Assembly: GCA_964599655.1 (NCBI GenBank)
Contig: CAZRGV010000241.1
Span: 1 to 6,375, forward strand
Reading direction: 5' to 3'
Origin: CAZRGV01 sp964599655
GTDB taxonomy: Bacteria; Planctomycetota; Planctomycetia; Isosphaerales; Isosphaeraceae
DNA: 6,375 bases
Of the stretch, positions 1-4,419 are shown piece after piece. A program made the translations under genes and the position numbers. Below the pieces are notes generated by a model. The model had not been told where the DNA came from. It saw only the letters and a program-made list of their open reading frames with translations, and searched no databases. The first letter of the stretch is position 1; the number at the start of each line of letters is the position of its first letter.

Positions 1-96
1 AGCTGGTATGACGTACGGGGCCTCCAGGAGGACGGCGAAAACGCCTGGGGGAGCCCATTCTGGGTCCACACGCAACAGGGAACGAACGTGGAGTGA
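1..96 (+). CDS. C-terminal end of a probable PHP/CehA-McbA-type metallohydrolase (5' truncated)
   Basis: Frame 1 is open from the left edge to a TGA at 94-96 and gives 31 residues starting SWYDVRGLQEDGENAWGSPF. The pattern of a Y-x-V-R-x-x-Q-x-D-G stretch, then AWGSPFWV, then a short tail matches, from memory, the final beta strands of bacterial PHP-domain and CehA/McbA metallohydrolases and DUF3604-like proteins. These often end with an Ig-like strand reading 'AWSSPIWV'. No catalytic residue lies in the window, so the family call rests on this tail alone. A hairpin follows 46 bases downstream and the next gene is convergent. That it is a real gene end is fairly likely from its composition and context; the family is moderate. 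Confidence 0.55.
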   Translation, partial: SWYDVRGLQEDGENAWGSPFWVHTQQGTNVE

Positions 97-142
97 GGGG
101 GGGGCGGCGGTTCTTGGTCTCGCACCGGCCACCCGCAATCCG

Positions 143-177
143 AGGGGCGTCGCCTGAGGGCCGCGGGCGACGTCCTT
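143..177 (+). terminator. Hairpin between two convergent genes, likely terminator
   Basis: Arms 143-155 and 165-177 form 13 consecutive pairs around a 9-base loop. Three of these are G-U wobbles on the plus-strand RNA. The core CGTCGCC/GGCGACG (148-154 with 166-172) is perfect. The wobbles become A-C mismatches on the other strand, so the structure favours plus-strand transcripts, meaning the gene that ends at 96. It also sits 8 bases past the stop of the convergent kinase. There is no T-tract, so this is a terminator-like hairpin rather than a textbook intrinsic terminator. Confidence 0.5.
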
Positions 178-184
178 GCCTGAG

Positions 185-1705
185 TCAGCGAGCCGGCGAG
201 TTCAAGGCGTGGTACGTCTGAACGTAGCGCCCGAAAAGGTCGTCGTAAACAGCGGCGTTCTCGCGGTTTGGCTCAACGACCCGATCGATGGCGACCATGG
301 ACTGGGCCGCGGCGTCGAAGTCCGGATAGACGCCGGCGGCGATCGAGGCGGCCATGGCGGCGCCAAGGGCACACGACTCGGGGTCTCGTGTCAAGTAGAT
401 CGGTTTCTGCAGGATGTCCGCGTGGATCTGGAGCCAGAGGTTCGATCGGGCGCCGCCGCCGCCGAAGAAGACGCGGTGGACCTTCAGGCCATGCGCCGAG
501 GCGTCTTCGAGGATGTGGCGCGTGCCGCAGGCCGTTCCCTCGTACAACGCTCGAAAGATGTGACCAGGACCGTGCGCGAGGGTCAGGCCGGCGATCGCGC
601 CCCTCGCGTACGGGTTCTTGTAGGGAGAACGGTTGCCTTGCCAGTCGTCTCGAACAATCAGGCCGTCGGCCCCGGGGGCAACCCGTGACGCCTCGTCATC
701 CAAGATCTTGTAGACGGAAACACCGAGGCGTTCGGCGGCTGCCTGTTCCCGACCGGCGAAGTGACGACGGTACCAGTCGAGGATCGAGCCCGTGGCCGTC
801 TGGCCCGCTTCGAGAGAGTACAGCCCCTCCACGGTCGCGTCGGGGAAACAGCCGGCCCATCCGGAGCCGAAGATTCCCTGGCGGGACTGGGCCAGGTGGC
901 ATGTACTCGAACCCACGATGACAGCGATGTCGCCATCCCCGGTCGCACCCAGACCGATCATGCCGAGGTAGGCGTCGATACCCCCTTGCGCCACCGGTGT
1001 CCCCGGCCGCAATCCGAGCCACTCGGCGGCCGAGCGGCTCAACGGCGCCCTCCCCTGCCCCAGCGGGATGATGGCGCTAGGCCACTTCGAGATCAGGTCG
1101 TCGAGCCCGACAGCCGACATGAGCCCAAGTGGCCAACCACCGTCGGGCGTGGCGTAGTTCCACTTGACGGCGCAGTGGTTGAGCGAGAGAGTCCACTCAT
1201 CCGTCAACTTGAACATAAACCAGTTTGTACATTCTACAATTCTTTCGGCGCGGCCGTAGATTTCGGGCTCGTTTCGCTTGATCCAGAGCGCTTTCGGCAG
1301 CATCCACTCGGGAGAAACACGGCCCGACACGTAACGCAGCACCGGGTTCGCCGTACCACTGATAACCTCGACCTCGTCGGTGGACCGCTGGTCCATCCAG
1401 AGGAGCGCTGGGCGGAGCGGAGTCCCGTCGAGTGCACAGGCGACCACGGTGCACGCCGTGCAGTCGAGTCCGATGCCGGCCACTTGCGACGGCTCCGCCT
1501 TCGCCTCCTTCAATGCAAGCGCGACCGCGTTCCGAGCGGCGTGCCACCATTGCTCGGGGGCCTGCTCAGCCCAGCCTGGGCGGGGAAACGTGGTCTCGAT
1601 CTCCGAGATCCCGAACGCGGCGGTCCGACCCTCGGTATCGACCAGGGCGGCGCGGAGCGACTGGGTTCCGACATCCAGACCGAGGAAATAGGCGGATTGG
1701 CTCAT
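185..1705 (-). CDS. FGGY-family carbohydrate kinase, ribulokinase-like
   Basis: This 506-residue protein is the usual length for an FGGY kinase, a cytoplasmic enzyme that transfers phosphate from ATP to a sugar or polyol. The N-terminal ATPase-fold lobe opens with the phosphate-binding motif GLDVGTQSLRA (9-19), followed by FPRPGWAEQ (40-48) and LLWMDQR (101-107). GGID (241-244) carries the likely catalytic base D244. The C-terminal lobe has GSSTCH (265-270), the adenosine-binding FFGGGGARSNLW (413-424) and LGAAMAA (447-453). The GSSTCH motif and the SPEWMLPKALW stretch (131-141) point to the ribulokinase/FGGY_YpCarbK-like side of the family rather than to xylulokinase or glycerol kinase. The substrate remains inferred. 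The start is set at 1705 because the family begins right there. The open frame runs on to 2068, but the extra 121 codons look unlike protein. There is no clear Shine-Dalgarno sequence. No sugar transporter or isomerase gene is adjacent. Confidence 0.9.
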   Translation of the reverse strand: MSQSAYFLGLDVGTQSLRAALVDTEGRTAAFGISEIETTFPRPGWAEQAPEQWWHAARNAVALALKEAKAEPSQVAGIGLDCTACTVVACALDGTPLRPALLWMDQRSTDEVEVISGTANPVLRYVSGRVSPEWMLPKALWIKRNEPEIYGRAERIVECTNWFMFKLTDEWTLSLNHCAVKWNYATPDGGWPLGLMSAVGLDDLISKWPSAIIPLGQGRAPLSRSAAEWLGLRPGTPVAQGGIDAYLGMIGLGATGDGDIAVIVGSSTCHLAQSRQGIFGSGWAGCFPDATVEGLYSLEAGQTATGSILDWYRRHFAGREQAAAERLGVSVYKILDDEASRVAPGADGLIVRDDWQGNRSPYKNPYARGAIAGLTLAHGPGHIFRALYEGTACGTRHILEDASAHGLKVHRVFFGGGGARSNLWLQIHADILQKPIYLTRDPESCALGAAMAASIAAGVYPDFDAAAQSMVAIDRVVEPNRENAAVYDDLFGRYVQTYHALNSPAR

Positions 1706-1968
1706 GGGGGGCACCTGGACTCGCAGGAATCGACGATACGGACGTCCGAGGGCAGTCGCGGCTTGGCACCGAGTGATTTGACAGCAAGGGAGCCACCGAG
1801 AAGACTCCGTCGGGAGAAATCTCCGTGGATCGACCCCGAAGCTCGCGGCGGGATCGCCCCATGGATCAACCTGGCTCAACGCGGTGTTCAGAACTCTATC
1901 AGAGCCGACCCGACCATTTCCATCATCTGGTTGTGTGCTCCGAAATGGATCGCGTCCGCCCCCTCGAC

Positions 1969-1993
1969 GGCACGGCGAGCGGTCCGTCGTGCC
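1969..1993 (+). other. Hairpin upstream of ilvN
   Basis: Arms GGCACGGCG (1969-1977) and CGTCGTGCC (1985-1993) pair over 9 positions with one G-U wobble, around a 7-base loop. It lies about 170 bases before the ilvN start and directly upstream of the candidate -35. If transcription starts further upstream than proposed here, it would sit in the ilvN leader. If not, it may be part of an operator, or structure in the kinase 5' UTR, where one pair becomes a mismatch. No T-tract follows, so it is not called a terminator. Confidence 0.35.
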
Positions 1994-1995
1994 TC

Positions 1996-2024
1996 TTGCG
2001 AGCCGCGGGGTGAAGACGTAAAGT
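1996..2024 (+). promoter_or_regulatory. Candidate promoter for ilvN
   Basis: TTGCGA (1996-2001, four of six to the -35 consensus) and TAAAGT (2019-2024, four of six to the -10 consensus) are separated by exactly 17 bases. They lie in the least GC-rich part of the spacer. Initiation would fall near 2031, leaving a 5' UTR of about 130 bases before ilvN. Sigma-70-like matches of this quality occur by chance, and promoter rules for this lineage are poorly defined. Confidence 0.3.
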
Positions 2025-2050
2025 ATTGGTTTGCCTGTGAGCCGCGCGGT
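1996..2050 (+). repeat. Imperfect 16-base direct repeat around the candidate ilvN promoter
   Basis: TTGCGAGCCGCGGGGT (1996-2011) and CTGTGAGCCGCGCGGT (2035-2050) agree at 13 of 16 positions, with GAGCCGCG identical, and are spaced 39 bases apart. The first copy overlaps the proposed -35 and the second lies just past the proposed start of transcription. That arrangement could suit a repressor binding two half-sites, but in GC-rich DNA it could also be chance. Confidence 0.35.
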
Positions 2051-2153
2051 CGGAAACTCACACTCCACCAGCGCGACCTAGCGTGTTTCAAGGGCAGGGG
2101 TCCGAGTCACAATGAGTTCGCGGAATGGAACCGAGGTCGCTTCGTTGAGAAAC

Positions 2154-2158
2154 GGAGG
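2154..2158 (+). promoter_or_regulatory. Shine-Dalgarno GGAGG that fixes the ilvN start
   Basis: GGAGG lies 4 bases before the ATG at 2163. The in-frame ATG at 2112 has only a weak, distant purine run upstream and would add 17 residues unlike the family's N-terminus. The spacing and the homology both favour 2163. Confidence 0.7.
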
Positions 2159-2162
2159 TCGC

Positions 2163-2708
2163 ATGCGTCACGTCCTTTCGGCCTTGGTGCAGAACCAGCC
2201 GGGCGTCCTGGCGCATGTCTCGGGAATGCTCGCGTCGCGAGGGTTCAACATCGACAGCCTGGCTGTTGGGGAAACCGAAGACCCGCATCTTTCGAGGATT
2301 ACCTTCGTCGTGCGGGGCGACGACCGCGTGCTCGAGCAGGTTCGAAAGCAGCTCGAAAAGATCGTGACGGTCGTCCGCGTCATTGACATCTCTCGGGAAG
2401 ATTTCGTCGAGCGAGACCTCATGCTCCTGAAGGTCGACGCCGCGCCCGAACGACGGATGGAGATCCGCGGTCTCGTCAACGACTTCCGCGGCCGGATTGT
2501 CGATGTCGGCCCCGAGCAGATGATGATCGAGATCTCCGGCCAGGAGAAAAAGATCGAATCGTTCATCGAGTTGATGCGTCCTTACGGGATTCGAGAACTC
2601 GCACGCACTGGCCGGATCGCCCTAGTCCGCAGCAGCCACCCTTGCGCCGAGGCCGCGGAAGAGGTGGAGGAGACCGAAGGGACCGTCGTCGGTCACTCGA
2701 ATCTCTAA
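2163..2708 (+). CDS. ilvN: Acetolactate synthase small (regulatory) subunit
   Basis: This 181-residue protein is the regulatory subunit of acetohydroxyacid synthase. It activates the catalytic subunit IlvB and makes it sensitive to valine at the first common step of branched-chain amino-acid synthesis. The N-terminal ACT domain (about 1-76) contains NQPGVLAHVSG (11-21) and SRGFNIDSLAVG (25-36). With the chosen start, N11, G14 and N29 fall at the numbering of the valine-site residues of E. coli IlvH, so feedback control is probably kept. The second, C-terminal domain (about 82-157) shows VERDLMLLKV (82-91), FRGRIVDVGPE (108-118) and ELARTGRIAL (145-154). The tail (159-181) is acidic and longer than in E. 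coli IlvH (about 163 residues). ilvC follows on the same strand after 340 bases. ilvB is not in the window, so the large subunit must be upstream or elsewhere. Confidence 0.95.
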   Translation: MRHVLSALVQNQPGVLAHVSGMLASRGFNIDSLAVGETEDPHLSRITFVVRGDDRVLEQVRKQLEKIVTVVRVIDISREDFVERDLMLLKVDAAPERRMEIRGLVNDFRGRIVDVGPEQMMIEISGQEKKIESFIELMRPYGIRELARTGRIALVRSSHPCAEAAEEVEETEGTVVGHSNL

Positions 2709-2734
2709 CGCAGTTCATTCACAGGCGGAGGGTT

Positions 2735-2791
2735 GCGGATCACGTCCGTCAACAATCCGCTTGATTCCAATAACCGATTGCCGGGAATCGA
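2735..2791 (+). terminator. Two tandem weak hairpins after ilvN
   Basis: GCGGAT (2735-2740) pairs with ATCCGC (2755-2760) across a 14-base loop. Directly after it, TTGATTCC (2761-2768) pairs with GGAATCGA (2784-2791) with one wobble, across a 15-base loop. They begin 27 bases past the ilvN stop. The loops are large and no T-tract follows, so termination or RNA processing between ilvN and ilvC is possible but weakly supported. Confidence 0.25.
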
Positions 2792-2990
2792 CTTCCGCCA
2801 GGCGTCCACAAGACGGGAACCCCGAGCCGAATCCCGACGAGTCGACTCTCCAATTAGGCCACGCGCGACCAGGTGAACCGTTCTCGGAATTCCCAGTTCG
2901 GTCGCTTTTGGCCGGGGAACGGAACCCCTCAGTACGGTTTTTCGGACCTTGACAAGGGGTCAGAGTTCCTCATCCACGACCTTGGTTTCC

Positions 2991-3009
2991 GTGGGCTGTC
3001 CGTGCCCAC
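2991..3009 (+). other. Small GC-rich hairpin in the ilvC leader
   Basis: GTGGGC (2991-2996) and GCCCAC (3004-3009) form a perfect 6-base stem around a 7-base loop, 39 bases before the ilvC ATG. A T5 run starts 18 bases further on, too far for a classical terminator. It could be a leader structure or simply chance. Confidence 0.25.
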
Positions 3010-3033
3010 CCTCCTCGCCACTCGCCGTTTTTG

Positions 3034-3039
3034 AAGGGA
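3034..3039 (+). promoter_or_regulatory. Shine-Dalgarno AAGGGA for ilvC
   Basis: AAGGGA lies 9 bases before the ATG at 3049. It supports that start over the upstream TTG at 3031, which would overlap this site, and over the internal ATG at 3061, which has no such site. Confidence 0.6.
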
Positions 3040-3048
3040 CCGCTGCCG

Positions 3049-4053
3049 ATGCCGGCCACGATGTATTACGACCAGGATGCCGACCTGAGTCTGCTCAAGG
3101 GAAAGACGATCGCCATCATCGGCTACGGCAGTCAGGGGCACGCCCAGGCGCAGAACCTGCGCGACTCGGGGTGCAATGTCGTCGTGGGCCAGCGCCCAGG
3201 CTCGGCCAACTATGACGCCGCCGTGCGAGACGGTTTCAAGCCCGTCTCAGCCGCCGAGGCCGCCGAGGCCGGTGACCTGGTCAACATTCTCCTCCCCGAT
3301 GAAGTCCAGGCCGACATCTACGCCAAGGACATCAAACCCAAGCTCAAGCCGGGTAACCTGCTGCTTTGCTCGCACGGTTTCAACATCCACTTCGGTCAGG
3401 TCGTCCCCCCGGATGGCGTCGATAGCGCCTTGGTGGCTCCGAAGGGGCCCGGACACCTCGTTCGCAGCGAGTTCGTCAAAGGTGGCGGCGTCCCCTGCCT
3501 AATCGCCTTTGGCGATGGCTGCTCCGAGCAGGGCAAGAAACTCGCGCTGGCCTACGCCAAGGGGATCGGCGGAACCCGCGGCGGCGTCCTGCAAACGACC
3601 TTTGCCGAGGAAACCGAAACCGACCTCTTCGGCGAGCAGGTCGTTCTCTGCGGCGGTGTCAGCGCTCTCGTGAAGATGGGCTTCGAGACACTGCTCGAAG
3701 CCGGCTACCAGCCTGAAAGCGCCTACTTTGAATGCCTGCATGAGTTGAAGCTGATCGTCGACCTGATGTACCAGGGTGGCCTCAACTACATGCGATACAG
3801 CATCTCGAACACCGCCGAGTTCGGTGATTACACGAGAGGACCTCGCATCATCAACGAGCAAACCCGCCAGGAGATGCGTAAAATCCTCAAGGAGATCCAG
3901 AGCGGCCAGTTCGCCCGCGAGTGGATTCTCGAGAACAAGTCGGGCCGACCCGTCTTCAACGCGACCAAACGCCTCGAGCGTCAGCATCCGGTCGAAGAGG
4001 TCGGCAAGCGACTCCGTAGCCTCATGACCTGGATCGACGCCAAGACCGTCTGA
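3049..4053 (+). CDS. ilvC: Ketol-acid reductoisomerase, class I
   Basis: This 334-residue cytoplasmic enzyme converts 2-acetolactate and 2-aceto-2-hydroxybutyrate to the dihydroxy acids of valine and isoleucine synthesis, using Mg2+ and NAD(P)H. The length is that of the short, class I form. The N-terminal Rossmann domain (about 15-185) carries GYGSQGHAQAQNL (25-37), SHGFNIHFGQV (108-118) with H109, and APKGPGH (130-136) with K132. The knotted C-terminal domain carries ETDLFGEQ (190-197) with metal ligands D192 and E196, FECLHE (227-232) with E228 and E232, and S253 in RYSISNTAEFG (249-259). All of these sit two residues later than in the usual class I numbering, so the active site is complete. 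The cofactor loop reads QRPGSANYD (48-56): R49 and S52 suggest NADPH, while N54 occupies a place often held by Ser. A strong hairpin follows the stop codon. Confidence 0.97.
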   Translation: MPATMYYDQDADLSLLKGKTIAIIGYGSQGHAQAQNLRDSGCNVVVGQRPGSANYDAAVRDGFKPVSAAEAAEAGDLVNILLPDEVQADIYAKDIKPKLKPGNLLLCSHGFNIHFGQVVPPDGVDSALVAPKGPGHLVRSEFVKGGGVPCLIAFGDGCSEQGKKLALAYAKGIGGTRGGVLQTTFAEETETDLFGEQVVLCGGVSALVKMGFETLLEAGYQPESAYFECLHELKLIVDLMYQGGLNYMRYSISNTAEFGDYTRGPRIINEQTRQEMRKILKEIQSGQFAREWILENKSGRPVFNATKRLERQHPVEEVGKRLRSLMTWIDAKTV

Positions 4054-4070
4054 GCCGCGACTTCGGGTTC

Positions 4071-4106
4071 GGGGAACCGCCCCTCGCTCACGAGGCGCGG
4101 TTCCTC
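4071..4106 (+). terminator. Strong hairpin after ilvC, terminator-like
   Basis: Arms 4071-4086 and 4091-4106 close a 4-base loop (CTCA) over 16 positions, with a single C-C mismatch (4081/4096) and one G-U wobble (4072/4105). It starts 17 bases after the ilvC stop and ends 32 bases before the ferredoxin start. A pyrimidine-rich stretch follows instead of a T-tract. It probably terminates or stabilises the ilvC transcript, which would make the ferredoxin and Rieske genes a separate or only partly coupled unit. Confidence 0.65.
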
Positions 4107-4138
4107 TCACCCGCCGGTTCCACCAAACCGAATCCAAG

Positions 4139-4375
4139 ATGGCCGACCCCTCGCAGAAAGCCCCCCAGAACGTTTCCGGCCGGTTCTACGTCGACCTGAC
4201 GTGTATCGACTGCGACCTCTGTCGCGAAACCGCGCCGGCGAACTTCGTCCGGAACGACCAGGAGGGGCACAGCTACGTCATTGCTCAGCCGAAGAACCCC
4301 GCCGAGGAAGCGGCCTGCCTCTCCGCGATGGAGGAATGCCCGGTCGAGGCCATCGGGATCCTGGTTGACGGTTGA
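4139..4375 (+). CDS. Small single-cluster ferredoxin ([4Fe-4S] or [3Fe-4S])
   Basis: This 78-residue soluble electron carrier has the three-cysteine motif CIDCDLC (C22, C25, C28) and a distant fourth ligand in ECPVEAI (C67 followed by Pro). That is the layout of monocluster bacterial ferredoxins such as the Desulfovibrio type. All four ligands are present, so a [4Fe-4S] cluster is expected, though such proteins can also hold [3Fe-4S]. A fifth cysteine, C60, lies seven residues before C67 and its role is unknown. The two-cluster symmetry of clostridial ferredoxins is absent. The ATG at 4139 has no clear Shine-Dalgarno sequence. The Rieske oxygenase starts 44 bases after the stop on the same strand, so the ferredoxin may be its electron donor; this is inferred from position only. 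Confidence 0.88.
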   Translation: MADPSQKAPQNVSGRFYVDLTCIDCDLCRETAPANFVRNDQEGHSYVIAQPKNPAEEAACLSAMEECPVEAIGILVDG

Positions 4376-4406
4376 TACCTCTCGACCGTGACCGGGCCAA
4401 CGGCGG

Positions 4407-4413
4407 AAAGGGA
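4407..4413 (+). promoter_or_regulatory. Shine-Dalgarno AAAGGGA for the Rieske oxygenase
   Basis: AAAGGGA lies 6 bases before the ATG at 4420. The frame is open back to a TTG at 4372 that overlaps the ferredoxin stop. That start would add 16 residues with no family support, so 4420 is preferred. Confidence 0.6.
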
Positions 4414-4419
4414 CTCTCG

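Larger units (their letters stand above)
1706..2162. other. Divergent intergenic region between the FGGY kinase and ilvN
   Basis: This 457-base spacer must hold the promoters of both the minus-strand kinase and the plus-strand ilvN. Open frames cross it on both strands, including upstream extensions of the kinase and ilvN frames, but their translations are Arg/Ser/Pro-rich with no recognisable domain, as expected of chance frames in high-GC DNA. Contents that can be seen are a hairpin at 1969-1993, a -35/-10-like pair at 1996-2024, an imperfect direct repeat at 1996-2011 and 2035-2050, and a Shine-Dalgarno sequence at 2154-2158. No kinase-side promoter stands out. Confidence 0.6.
2709..3048 (+). 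other. 340-base spacer between ilvN and ilvC
   Basis: No convincing gene lies here; the short open frames have no start signal or recognisable protein character. Two adjacent hairpins lie near the ilvN end (2735-2791). Two perfect palindromes follow: GAGTCGACTC (2839-2848) and GGAATTCC (2886-2893). An exact TTGACA lies at 2949-2954, but nothing resembling TATAAT is found 16-18 bases beyond it, so it is only a weak -35 candidate for ilvC. A small hairpin (2991-3009) and a T5 run (3028-3032) precede the ilvC Shine-Dalgarno sequence. The length suggests that ilvC may have its own promoter or a structured leader. Confidence 0.5.

Noticed and set aside
1778..1783. Exact TTGACA in the kinase-ilvN spacer
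   Set aside because: The position 17 bases on reads AAGACT, a poor -10, and the nearest plus-strand gene is almost 400 bases away.
1706..2068. 121-codon upstream extension of the FGGY kinase frame
   Set aside because: The family N-terminus (GLDVGT motif) begins right after the ATG at 1705, and the extension has Arg-rich, domain-free composition.
761..2386. 541-codon plus-strand open frame opposite the FGGY kinase and running into ilvN
   Set aside because: The translation is Arg/Gly/Pro-rich with no domain, it lies antisense to a clear kinase and then overlaps ilvN in another frame. Long antisense frames are expected in GC-rich coding DNA.
2839..2848. Perfect palindrome GAGTCGACTC, with GGAATTCC at 2886-2893
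   Set aside because: Ten- and eight-base palindromes are too common to call as operators without conservation; they are mentioned only as contents of the spacer.
2807..2875. tRNA-like look on the minus strand (a TAATTGGAGAG stretch followed by GGGGTTCCC)
   Set aside because: No 7-base acceptor stem, no 5+7+5 anticodon arm and no GTTCGAATC T-arm can be drawn, so the resemblance is coincidental.
3499..4137. 212-codon minus-strand frame opposite ilvC
   Set aside because: It mirrors the strongly conserved ilvC, has no recognisable motif and would cross the post-ilvC hairpin.
4372..4419. TTG start for the Rieske gene overlapping the ferredoxin stop
   Set aside because: The ATG at 4420 has a well-placed Shine-Dalgarno sequence, and the extra 16 residues have no counterpart recalled in the family.
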